DNA of 47,357 nt, taken from positions 1-47,357 of the forward strand of contig REDJ01000084.1 in NCBI GenBank assembly GCA_007693555.1, read 5' to 3'. This document shows, piece by piece, positions 26,925-36,600 of the stretch (positions are counted from its first letter, which is position 1; every line of letters starts with the position of its first letter). The position numbers were made by a program, and so were the translations under genes. The notes under the pieces are model-generated. The model was not told the origin of the DNA. It saw nothing but the letters and a program-made list of their open reading frames with translations, and made no database searches. The DNA comes from Bacteroidota bacterium (GTDB lineage: Bacteria; Bacteroidota; Bacteroidia; Bacteroidales; UBA7960).

Positions 26925-27702
26925 TCCGTTTACTTGCTTTTTTAAAAAAATTTTCAATACGCTCAGAGGCCGCTTCAGATTTACGTACTTCTGCCAAAAG
27001 ACGCGTTGTATGCTGATCTATGGGCTCTTGTATCCGATTTAAAACAAGATCATTGAGTAATTGTTTACATTGGGCTACTGCACCTGGTTCATTTTTGCGC
27101 AAAAAGGAGATGTAATCCTCTGTAATACTCTGCATCAGGCCTTTATCGGCAATAACATCGACAAGGTGATTTGCTTTGGCCTCATCAGCATTAAATGGCA
27201 TGGCCGTAAGCATGGCATTTCGAATGAACCGAAAGTTTGTTCTTTGCATTACGAAAGGTGCAATAGTTGCAGGAATAAGCCCCAGATTAACTTCTGAAAA
27301 CCTGAAACTTGTATCAGGTCGGGCAATTACCAGATCCGAAGCCGCAACAAGCCCAATGGCACCTCCCACAACATTACCATGAACAAGGGCTATGGTGAAC
27401 ACGGGTAAATCATACCAACGGGCAAAAACTTTCTGCAGTTTAAAATTTTGCTGTTGCAGTTGTTCTATATTCATTTCCTGTGTGGTGCGCATCCAATCGA
27501 GATCAGCCCCTGCACAAAAATCTGTCCCTTTTGCCTGCAAAATGGCAACCAAAACATCTTTTTGATTTGGAATACTTTCTATTGCATCCAGCAATTCATC
27601 CATGGTTTGCTCATTGATGGCATTTCTTTTTTCCTCTCTACTGAGTATAAGAGAAAAAACTCCTTCGCTGAACCCGGTTTGTATGTTCTGGTATGTACTC
27701 AT
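26914..27702 (-). CDS. liuC: Enoyl-CoA hydratase family, probable methylglutaconyl-CoA hydratase
   Basis: A 262-residue crotonase-fold enzyme. GTDFCAGADLDWMR near residue 60 and VHGNVVGGAIGLVAASDLVIA near 105 form the oxyanion hole and CoA site. RFSEVNLGLIPATIAPFV near 133 resembles the methylglutaconyl-CoA hydratase subgroup, with a catalytic-type glutamate in FSEVNLG. The expected reaction is 3-methylglutaconyl-CoA plus water giving HMG-CoA. Its place between the two carboxylase subunits supports this strongly. It overlaps mccA by 11 bases. Confidence 0.85.
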   Translation of the reverse strand: MSTYQNIQTGFSEGVFSLILSREEKRNAINEQTMDELLDAIESIPNQKDVLVAILQAKGTDFCAGADLDWMRTTQEMNIEQLQQQNFKLQKVFARWYDLPVFTIALVHGNVVGGAIGLVAASDLVIARPDTSFRFSEVNLGLIPATIAPFVMQRTNFRFIRNAMLTAMPFNADEAKANHLVDVIADKGLMQSITEDYISFLRKNEPGAVAQCKQLLNDLVLNRIQEPIDQHTTRLLAEVRKSEAASERIENFFKKASKRNED

Positions 27703-27734
27703 TTGGTACTTTTTTTATTTTTCTTTTTTGCCAA

Positions 27735-29333
27735 TTACATCCTGTAAACCCCCGGCCGGTGCTCTTCCCATTTTTTGTTGGTTGTTATATCGAGTACAAT
27801 AGATAAAATTTTACGGGTACTTGCCGGGTCTATAATTCCATCATCCCAGATACGGCTGGTGGAGTAAATAGCCGAGCTTTCGTAGTCGTACCTTGCTTTA
27901 ATTTCATTGAAAATTTCTTCTTCAGATTTGCCGTGTTTGTCATCACTATTCTTTGCTTTTGCCTGCTTTATCTGTGTGAGAACCCGTGCAGCCTGGTCGC
28001 CGCCCATAACTCCTATCCGGGCATTTGGCCACATAAACAGAAAACGAGGGTCATAAGCACGACCTGCCATAGCGTAGTTTCCGGCACCGTATGATCCTCC
28101 TGTTACGATACTTATTATCGGCACTGTACTGGTGGCAACAGCATGTATCCATTTGGCACCATCTCGTGCAATGCCTTCATGCTCATATTTTTTACCTACT
28201 ATAAAGCCGGTTATATTCTGCAGAAAAACCATGGGAATTTTGCGATAATTGCAAAGCTGGATGAAATGTGCAGCTTTTCGGGCAGTTTCACCAAAAACAA
28301 CTCCATTGTTTGCGATAATTCCCACCTTGTACCCATCGATCCTGGCAAAACCGGTAATAATTGTTTTGGCATATTCTGCTTTAAAAGGATGAAATTCACC
28401 TGCATCCACCAATCGCTCAATTATGGAGAAATGGTCAACCGGCAGGTTTGTTTGTATAACTGCATAGTTATGCAATTCTTCAGCCGAATAAAGAGGCTGT
28501 CTTGATTCAATCCTGTCAGTAATTTGTCGGTCAGCCTGAGGAAATGTAGCTACAATATCCCTGCATATTTTCAAAGCATGCACATCATCATCAGCCAGAT
28601 GGTCAACCACCCCTGATATGCGTGCATGTACCTCACCCCCTCCCAGTACTTCATCCGTAACTTCTTCTCCCGTAGCTGCCTTAACCAAAGGCGGACCCCC
28701 TATAAAGATTGTGCCCTGATTTTTCACAATGATACTTTCATCACTCATGGCGGGAATGTAGGCACCACCTGCCGTGCATGAGCCCATTACTACTGCAATC
28801 TGTGGGATTTTCATGGCAGACATGCGTGCCTGGTTACTGAAAATACGGCCAAAGTCATCCCGGTCAGGGAAAACCCTGGATTGTTCGGGTAAAAAAATGC
28901 CACCGCTGTCAACCAGGTATATGGCCGGCAAATGATTGTCAATGGCTATTTCCTGCGCGCGAATATGTTTCCGTATGGTTTCGCGGATATATGTTCCACC
29001 TTTTACAGTAGCATCGTTTGCAACAATAACAACATACCTGCCGTGAACCTTTCCGATACCTGTAACAACACCGGCCGAAGGGAATTGATCATGATATTGC
29101 CCCATAGCAGCCAGAGCTGATAATTCAAGAAAAGGAGAATCCTTATCCAGCAGGGTGTCAATTCTTTCCCGGGCTGTCAGTTTGCCACGGCTCCTGTGTA
29201 ATGCCAGCGCTTTTTCAGAGCCTCCGGCCATTACCCTTTGGTAGCGGGCATAAAAATCTTCGAGCAGGACCTGAAAGTCCGGATTATTGGACTTACTGCC
29301 AGAGGAATCATTTTCAAAACCGGATGAAAGCAT
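27735..29333 (-). CDS. mccB: Acyl-CoA carboxylase beta subunit (methylcrotonyl-CoA carboxyltransferase)
   Basis: A 532-residue carboxyltransferase, the usual size for MCC beta, moving CO2 from biotin to 3-methylcrotonyl-CoA. The N-terminal half has GKLTARERIDTLLD and YLVDSGGIFLPEQSRVFPD near residue 143, the latter strongly MCC-like. GSCTAGGAYIPAMSDE near 184 and GGSYGAGNYAMAGRAYDPRF near 410 are oxyanion loops. MWPNARIGVMGGDQAARVL near 436 is also typical of MCC beta. It is the first gene of the minus-strand run; the hydratase begins 32 bases after its stop. Confidence 0.92.
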   Translation of the reverse strand: MLSSGFENDSSGSKSNNPDFQVLLEDFYARYQRVMAGGSEKALALHRSRGKLTARERIDTLLDKDSPFLELSALAAMGQYHDQFPSAGVVTGIGKVHGRYVVIVANDATVKGGTYIRETIRKHIRAQEIAIDNHLPAIYLVDSGGIFLPEQSRVFPDRDDFGRIFSNQARMSAMKIPQIAVVMGSCTAGGAYIPAMSDESIIVKNQGTIFIGGPPLVKAATGEEVTDEVLGGGEVHARISGVVDHLADDDVHALKICRDIVATFPQADRQITDRIESRQPLYSAEELHNYAVIQTNLPVDHFSIIERLVDAGEFHPFKAEYAKTIITGFARIDGYKVGIIANNGVVFGETARKAAHFIQLCNYRKIPMVFLQNITGFIVGKKYEHEGIARDGAKWIHAVATSTVPIISIVTGGSYGAGNYAMAGRAYDPRFLFMWPNARIGVMGGDQAARVLTQIKQAKAKNSDDKHGKSEEEIFNEIKARYDYESSAIYSTSRIWDDGIIDPASTRKILSIVLDITTNKKWEEHRPGVYRM

Positions 29334-29434
29334 AGAATGTTAAAGTTTATATGTATACGTTTAAAAAACAGTGTATTTCTGGTATTGTTTAGAATTTATC
29401 CAAGTTTTTTAAACACAAACAAATGTCTATACGT

Positions 29435-29442
29435 CAAATATA
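29435..29442 (-). promoter_or_regulatory. Candidate -7 promoter element for the leucine/mevalonate operon
   Basis: On the minus strand this reads TATATTTG, a fit to TAnnTTTG. It would give a leader of about 95 bases ahead of mccB. No good -33 TTG is found at the usual spacing, so confidence is limited. No other promoter-like signal is clear in 29334-29509. Confidence 0.35.
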
Positions 29443-29509
29443 CAATAAAAACCAATTGGTTACGGAATTCCCCTAAATAACCATATTATTGAACAGCAGC
29501 AATATTTTA

Positions 29510-29531
29510 AAAACCAGTTTAAAATGGTTTT
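29510..29531 (-). terminator. Probable terminator after rmuC
   Basis: On the minus strand AAAACCA and TGGTTTT form a 7-bp stem with an 8-base loop, followed by a T-rich tail, starting just past the rmuC stop. The stem has only three G-C pairs. Confidence 0.4.
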
Positions 29532-29537
29532 AAAAAC

Positions 29538-30890
29538 CTAATCTTCGTCTTCCTCTGATAATTCATTTAAATCAGTCAACTCCGGAAGAACCTTGTTTTT
29601 TTCCTCTTCCGTAAGAGCTTCCACATCTTTAAGCTTTCTTTGAATGGCGCGGGTTCTGACACCCTTTAGCTTGTCAAGATCATTGAGACCCATTTGTATT
29701 TTCCCCTGGGCTTTATCAAGCATTCCACCAAAGTTTTCAAATTCTCTCTTAACAGCTCCGAGTACCTGCCATACTTCACTGCTTCTTTTCTGGATAGCAA
29801 GGGTGCGAAATCCCATTTGAAGGCTATTGAGAATGGCTGCCAAAGTAGTGGGTCCGGTAACAATAATCTTGAAATTTCTTTGTAAATCCTCCAGAAGCGA
29901 TGCCTTCCTTACCACCTCCGCATAAATACCCTCAAAAGGCAGAAACATAATGGCAAAGTCGGTGGTAAATGGCGGATCGACGTATTTATCACCGATATCT
30001 TTTGCCATCTTCTTTATTGTATTATCAAGAAGTTTCTGGGCTGCAGCCACCTTCTCAGGCTCTCCCTCCTCGTAGGCATCCAGCAATTGTTCGTAAGTTT
30101 CTCTGGGAAATTTGGCATCAATGGGCAACCAAACATGCATACCACTGTCGTCTTTACCTGGTAGTTTAATAGCAAATTCAACCAATTCGGAACTGCCGGC
30201 CTTGGTTTTTACATTTGCCTCATATTGTTCAGGTGCCAGGATCTGTTCCAGCAACATGGAAAGCTGAATTTCTCCGATACCACCGCTTCTTTTGACATTG
30301 CTTAAAACCTTTTTCAGACCACCTACATCGCTGGCCAGATTGCGCATCTCTCCAAGCCCTTCCTGCACAGCCTGTAATTGTTTTCCAACGGTTTCAAAAG
30401 AATGGCTCAGCCTTTCATTGAGAGTTTTCTGCAGTTTTTCATCAACTGTTTTTCGCATTTCATCCAGTTGGCGGGTGTTATCTTCACGAATGGTTTTTAA
30501 CTGGTTTTCCACAGAATCTCTTACCTCCTTTACATTCTGTGTGCTTTGTTTGTTAAGCTCGGATTGTTGTAAAGAGAAGTCGGAAAATTTTTGTCTGATG
30601 AGCTCATTGAGGTCTTTTGTGTTTTTTGAAAACTGGTCACCAAAAGCAGAAAGTGCTTTGGAAAGTTCCTCCCTGTTATGCCTTGCTATTTCATTGGACT
30701 CATTTCGATTGCGCTGAAATTCATCTTTTATGGAACGTTCAGTCCTTTCAAGCGTAGAATCAAATCTGAGCAGCAGAGTTTCAATCTCCTTCAATCGGGA
30801 TTCAACATCTGTTTTTGGTTTTCGGGTTAACAACACAACCAGATTTAGCAATACCAGTGCAATCAGAATGACAAGCAAAATTTCAATCAT
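29538..30890 (-). CDS. rmuC: DNA recombination protein RmuC
   Basis: A 450-residue protein of the RmuC family, which limits inversion of short repeats in E. coli and has a nuclease-like core. Residues 1-23 form a membrane anchor (IEILLVILIALVLLNLVVLL). Residues about 30-190 are a long coiled coil rich in E, K, R and Q. The RmuC domain covers about 190-410 with GGIGEIQLSMLLEQIL, HVWLPIDAKFPRETYEQLL and FEGIYAEVVRK. The C-terminal tail is acidic (LSEEDED). It is 104 bases downstream of the M3 peptidase gene and may share its transcript. Confidence 0.93.
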   Translation of the reverse strand: MIEILLVILIALVLLNLVVLLTRKPKTDVESRLKEIETLLLRFDSTLERTERSIKDEFQRNRNESNEIARHNREELSKALSAFGDQFSKNTKDLNELIRQKFSDFSLQQSELNKQSTQNVKEVRDSVENQLKTIREDNTRQLDEMRKTVDEKLQKTLNERLSHSFETVGKQLQAVQEGLGEMRNLASDVGGLKKVLSNVKRSGGIGEIQLSMLLEQILAPEQYEANVKTKAGSSELVEFAIKLPGKDDSGMHVWLPIDAKFPRETYEQLLDAYEEGEPEKVAAAQKLLDNTIKKMAKDIGDKYVDPPFTTDFAIMFLPFEGIYAEVVRKASLLEDLQRNFKIIVTGPTTLAAILNSLQMGFRTLAIQKRSSEVWQVLGAVKREFENFGGMLDKAQGKIQMGLNDLDKLKGVRTRAIQRKLKDVEALTEEEKNKVLPELTDLNELSEEDED

Positions 30891-30994
30891 AGCTTTGAAA
30901 TTAGCAGTTTTAAGAAGTTCTTCTCAGGAATTCAATCTTAACCCCCAATAAGACCGCAAGATAAAATTTTTAATGCTGAAAACCGAAAGCAACA

Positions 30995-33061
30995 TCACTT
31001 TTTTTTCAAACCGTCTCTTTCAAGCATAGCATCAATGGTAGGTTCCTGGCCCCTGAATTTTTTATACAAATCCATGGGGTGTTCACTTCCCCCTTTTGAC
31101 AGAATGTATTGGCGAAATTTCTGCGCAGTATTTTTATCAAAAATACCATTTTCCTTAAAAGCCTGAAAAGCATCTGCATCCAGCACTTCAGCCCATTTAT
31201 AACCGTAATATCCTGCTGCATAACCTCCTGCAAAAATGTGTGAAAAAGCCGCACTCATCATTGTACCTTCTATCCAGCGGAACAGCCGCACAGGTTGCAT
31301 GGCTGTGCGTTCAAACTCTTCCGGTTTTGTATCTGCCGGCTTTGTAATGCTGTGCCAGGCCATATCGGTCAATCCGAAGCTCAATTGGCGTACTGTGGCA
31401 TAAGCAGCATGAAAATTTCTTGTTGCAATGATTTTTTCGACCATTTCAGCGGTTATGGGCTCGCCGGTTTCATAATGCAGAGCAAAAAGGTTGAGAAAAT
31501 CGCGCTCAACTGCCCAGTTTTCCATAATCTGAGAAGGAAGTTCAACAAAATCGCGGTAAACACTTGTACCTGACAAATCGCTGTAGGTAACATCAGACAT
31601 GATGCCATGCAAAGCATGTCCGAATTCATGTAAAAAAGTTGTAAACTCATTAAATGTCAGCAGAGATGGACGGGTATCTGTGGGTTTGGAGAAGTTACAC
31701 ACAATAGATATCTGAGGTCTGATATCTTCTCCGTTTTTGCGGTATTGTTCGCGAAAACCTGTCATCCATGCTCCAGCACTTTTACCCGGCCGGGGAAAAA
31801 AATCAAGGTAAAGAAGTGAAATAAACTTTCCATCTTCGTCGTAAACTTCATAAACAGATACGTCGGGGTGATAAACCGGGATATCCTTATTGATTTTATA
31901 AGTAAGGCCCCATAAGCGGTTTGTAAGTTCAAAAATTCCTTCTGTTACTTTTTCAAGTCTGAACCAGGGCCTGGTAAGTTCTTCGTCAAAATCAAACTTT
32001 TCCTGTCTGATTTTTTCTGCAAAATAAGACCAGTCCCAGGCTTCAATTTTATTATCAAACCCTTTGTTTGCAGCAAACTCCTGAACCTCTGAAAGCTCTT
32101 TTCTGGCAACAGGCAGGGAGGCATTTGCAAGCTCTTTCAGAAAACTATTAACTGTATTTGCACTTTTTGCCATTGTTTCTTCAAGGACAAAGTCGGCATG
32201 TGAAGGATATCCAAGTAAATTGGCCCTTTCCAGTCGCAAATTGGCAATCTTCAAAAGTATTTCTGTATTATCAAACTCATTGCCTTTGTAGCACCGGGTA
32301 GTGTATGCCATATATACCTTTTCTCTCAGTTCCCGTTTATCAGAATATCTCATAAAAGGCATGAAACTTGGGGCATCAAGTGTAATGACCCAACCTTTAA
32401 GGTTTTTATCTTTTGCAGCATGTGCAGCAGCATCAACGGCTGACTGGGGCAACCCTGCCAAATCAGCTTCATCGGTAATATGCAAAAACCAGTTGTTGGT
32501 TTCAGCCAGAATATTATCACTGAATTTTAATGATAGTTGAGAAAGTTCCCTTGAAATTTCACGTATTCGTTTCTTTTTCTCTTCAGGCAATGCTGCTCCA
32601 TTGCGCGCAAAGCTTTTCCAGGTCTTGTCAAGAAGCATGCGCTGCTCTGCATTAAGTTGCAGAGAGTCCCTGTCATGATAAACCTGTTTTACCCTTTCAA
32701 AAAGTTTTTTATTGAATAAAATGTCGTTGTAATAATCCGTAACCAAAGGAGAAACTTCACGGGCTATTTGCTGCATTTTTTCATCTGTTTCAGCATGGTT
32801 CAGATTGAAAAAGATTTCACTTACCCTCGCCAGTCTTTCTCCTGCATGCGATAATGCTTCGATGGTGTTTTTAAACCCGGGTCTGGATTTCTGACTGGTA
32901 ATTTCATCTATCTCACCCAGGGCCATTTGGATAGCTTTCTTAAAGGCGGGAACATAATGTTCATGCCTTATTTCATGAAAGGGAGGTGTTTCAAATGGAG
33001 TGGCGAAGATTTTTAACAAAGGGTTGCTTTCCTTTTCAGCAGAATCAATTTGACCTGACAT
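30995..33061 (-). CDS. M3-family zinc oligopeptidase (Dcp / oligopeptidase A type)
   Basis: A 688-residue peptidase predicted to degrade short peptides. LHEFGHALHG near residue 478 supplies the HExxH zinc histidines, with FVELPSQIMENW about 28 residues later giving the third, glutamate ligand. The N-terminus (NPLLKIFATPFETPPF, then HEIRHEHYVPAF) and overall length match the Dcp / PrlC group. There is no clear signal peptide, so a cytoplasmic place is expected. Sequence alone does not settle between dipeptidyl-carboxypeptidase and endopeptidase specificity. Confidence 0.93.
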   Translation of the reverse strand: MSGQIDSAEKESNPLLKIFATPFETPPFHEIRHEHYVPAFKKAIQMALGEIDEITSQKSRPGFKNTIEALSHAGERLARVSEIFFNLNHAETDEKMQQIAREVSPLVTDYYNDILFNKKLFERVKQVYHDRDSLQLNAEQRMLLDKTWKSFARNGAALPEEKKKRIREISRELSQLSLKFSDNILAETNNWFLHITDEADLAGLPQSAVDAAAHAAKDKNLKGWVITLDAPSFMPFMRYSDKRELREKVYMAYTTRCYKGNEFDNTEILLKIANLRLERANLLGYPSHADFVLEETMAKSANTVNSFLKELANASLPVARKELSEVQEFAANKGFDNKIEAWDWSYFAEKIRQEKFDFDEELTRPWFRLEKVTEGIFELTNRLWGLTYKINKDIPVYHPDVSVYEVYDEDGKFISLLYLDFFPRPGKSAGAWMTGFREQYRKNGEDIRPQISIVCNFSKPTDTRPSLLTFNEFTTFLHEFGHALHGIMSDVTYSDLSGTSVYRDFVELPSQIMENWAVERDFLNLFALHYETGEPITAEMVEKIIATRNFHAAYATVRQLSFGLTDMAWHSITKPADTKPEEFERTAMQPVRLFRWIEGTMMSAAFSHIFAGGYAAGYYGYKWAEVLDADAFQAFKENGIFDKNTAQKFRQYILSKGGSEHPMDLYKKFRGQEPTIDAMLERDGLKKK

Positions 33062-33668
33062 AATAAAACTTTAAGAATTGAGACTAATTATCAGTACTTT
33101 CCGGTAAAACTTTCGAGATTTCTCCCTTCGGTCGAAATGACAAGGCATTTGATATTTTTAGTGAGGGTGGGGTTTGGGGGGGGGGGGGGGGGGGGGCCCG
33201 AACGGAGTGAGGAATCTCAATTCCTTTTTAATATTATTTCATTTTTTGTCTGACACTAGTGACTATGTACCTATACATAATACCCGAAACATAACAAATA
33301 TTTTATTGATAAGTTTGAATTAACCTGATTATCAAAAATTCAAAAAGAGATAACACGCTGAAAACCAGAGCAAAATTCTGAAAATCATTATACGAAAACC
33401 CGTAATTTTATTATAAAACCCGAAACTACTTATTTACTCCGTAAAAACACTAAATAAACGGGTTCAATAAACAGGTAATATCACCTATTAATTATAGTTG
33501 TTTTATCCAAACATTACGGAGGCTTTATTTTGTACTTTCGTTATGTGCAGAAAGCATAGGATAAATAAGGTTTTCAATCGGTTTATCAGGGCATTTATCA
33601 ATGAAAAACATGGAATGTTAATTTACCTTTCAGGATTATGGCAATCAGGCATTTTAAGGGTAATCAGG
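33062..33668. other. Long AT-rich intergenic region with a G tract
   Basis: About 600 bases lie between the M3 peptidase start and the favoured start of the giant PKD gene. The left 160 bases hold the inverted repeat and G21 tract listed separately. The rest is AT-rich without a convincing gene, although the PKD reading frame stays open back to a TTG at 33498. TATTTTG at 33526-33532 and TACTTTCG at 33533-33540 are near matches to the -7 element and could serve the PKD gene. Confidence 0.5.
33115..33218. repeat. Imperfect inverted repeat enclosing a 21-base G tract
   Basis: The left arm at 33115-33134 (GAGATTTCTCCCTTCGGTCG) matches the reverse complement of the right arm at 33199-33218 at 16 of 20 positions. 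Between them a run of 21 consecutive G occupies 33176-33196, preceded by a G-rich GTGAGGGTGGGGTTT and followed by CCC. The arm sequence resembles dispersed intergenic elements I recall from Bacteroidota genomes. Confidence 0.7.
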
Positions 33669-36600
33669 ATGATTTTCATCTTATTTACCCCTGAAATACG
33701 ATTTGCTTACATCAGAAAAAAAACAGATATTGTGAGGATCTTTGAAGAGAATGGTAATCTGTTCAGAAAGTATATAACTGCAATTTTAATTTTTACAATT
33801 TTTTCATATTCGTCAAAAAGTCAGAACTGTCCGGGTAGTCCATTAATTGAGGTTGATCTTTCAGAATCGTTAAATGAAGTATTTCATTCCGGTTCCATAA
33901 CTCCCAGTAACTCATGTTGCGAATTTCCGGCCAGTTATAGTTGCATTGAACTAATGATTACAGTTCATCCTGAAGCAACTCAGGTTACCATAGCCTTCAG
34001 CCAGTCATCCGGTAGTTTTTATTATACCCTGAATTGCTCCTCCCAGTTTCCTATTCCATCCAACAGAATTCTAAGCGTATGTGTGGATGACCCTGGACCG
34101 CACTCCATAGTTTTTTGTCATCCCGGTGGCAATGCATTAAGTTTTGTAGCTACCACACAAGATACACCTTTTGAAGTAACTTTGTCTCCCTTTGAACCAA
34201 TTTGTCAAGGCAGTGACGCTTTTCCTCTTACCGGAGGATTTCCAACCGGTGGAAATTATTTCATCAACGATATTCCGAATGTTACCGGTTTTGTTTTTCC
34301 ATGGCTTCTGAATATTGGGGATAATGAAATTCGCTATGAATACACAAATCCTCAAACGGGCTGTCATGGCATAGCTGTTCAGAACCTGGAAGTTATTGAG
34401 CTGCCTCAGATTGAATGGACTGGCATGGACCTGTGTAAATATGAGGGCTGGGTAGAACTGTTTGGCGCTACTCCGGAAGGAGGTATTTATACAGGAGATT
34501 TTGTTTCCGGAAACCATTTTCATGTGGGGATTGCACCGCCTGGTGATTATGTAATTACCTATTCCTATACCGATCCTTACGGATGTTTTTCTTCGGCTGT
34601 TGACACAGTTACCGTTCATGAACTTCCCATTGCGGATGCGGGTGGTGATTTACAGATTTTGGCAGGAAATTCGGCAAATTTAAACGCTGCAGATGGAGGA
34701 GGCACTGGCACCTATTCTTATCAATGGGCACCGGCATCTTTGTTTGTTAATCCAAATTTACAGAATGCAACAACAGTAAATTTAACCCAGTCACAAATTT
34801 TTACCTTAACTGTAACAGACCTGACTACCGGTTGTATAAATACCGACGAGGTAATTGTTATAGTAACCGGCACTGATCTGGAAATCGTTGACATTGATGC
34901 ATCTCCCGATAATATTTGTATGGGAGAATCCAGCCAGCTGTGGGCATTGCCTTCAGGTGGTTCAGGCAATTACACCTATAACTGGACTCCTGTACCCGAT
35001 GACCCGTCACTAGTTGATAATACGATAGCTTCTCCTACAGTAAGTCCCACTACCACCACCACTTACACGCTTACTCTTGGAGATGTCAATGTGCCGGGTA
35101 TAACTGCCCAAAGTTCAATAACTGTAAACGTTACACCTCTGCCCAATGTAAGTCTTGTTATTGACCCACCCTGGGTGTGTGCCAATACACCAGGCTATTC
35201 CCTTACAGGAGGCTTGCCTGCCGATGGATCATATATGTTTATGGATCTGGATACAAACCTGCTCAGCTTACCTTACATTGACTTCAGTAACTTCTTCCCT
35301 CAAGATATAGGCGAGGGGAACTACCTGGTACAATATGAATATACAGATCCATTGAGCGGTTGTACCAATTACGCAATTCAACCCTTTGAGATACTACCCT
35401 TTGTTAAAGCACAATTTTTTGTTCATCAACCTGATATGTGCAATACCGGGCTGGTCAATATTGCCAATCACTCTCAGGGAGCAACGGATACTCCGGCCTA
35501 TGTTTGGAATTATGGCGACGGATTCAGCAACAACGAAGATGCAGACAATTTCCAGTACATTTATCCGGATTCGCTGGCAAACTACACCATTACTCTTACA
35601 GCAAGCGGCTCAGGAGGATTATGTACACACCAACGTCAGCGTAATGTACAGGTCTATCCATCAGTAACCGCAGAATTTGAAATTGTGGGTGCTGATACAG
35701 GTTGTTCCCCCCACAACGTTTCATTCAATAACCTTTCAGAAGGCAATATTTTGTTATATTTCTGGGATTTTGGCGACGGTACTTTTTCTGTTGAACCCCA
35801 TCCAAGTCATACTTATATCAATCACTCCGATCAGGATACTACATTTATAGTAAGGCTCACAACCGTTTCCACAACCTACTTCTGTGTAGAAATCTTTGAA
35901 CTACCTGTAACAGTACATCCATATATTGAAGCAGGATTTACGGTTACTCCTGTTGAAGGCTGTCATCCCCTGGAAGTAATCATAGGAAACGCATCTACCG
36001 GAGCACTCAATTATAGCTGGGATTTTGGCAATGGCATCAATTCTACAGATGAAGATCCTGTTAATCAGATTTATGAAAACCTCACCGACAGCGTTATTGA
36101 ATACCAAATTACACAACACATAAATAATAACAGTTGCAGTGACTCAATTTCTCATACCGTGCAGGTATTTCCTGCTATTTTTGCCGATATTGAGGTTTCT
36201 GACACCATTGGATGCTCCCCTCTGGTAGTTGATTTTGAGAACAAGTCAAGCAATTCAGCCACTCATTTCAGCTGGGATTTCGGTGACGGAGGTTCATCAT
36301 CACTGGAAAATCCTACGCATATTTTCGAAAACAACTCCGATGCAGATACAACTTTTACTGTGTGGTTCCGCACCCGTACTGATTATTTCTGTAAAGATTC
36401 CATGAGTATTGAAATAACCGTACATCCAAGGATAAAAGCTGATTTTGATTTCAATCCCGCAGAAGCTTGTAATCCCCATGAAGTAACCATATTCAATACT
36501 TCGCATGGGGTACTGAATTATAACTGGGATTTTGGAGATGGTACAATGAGCAATACATCTGACAGCAGCTTTACCCATTATTTTGAACATGATGACCCTG

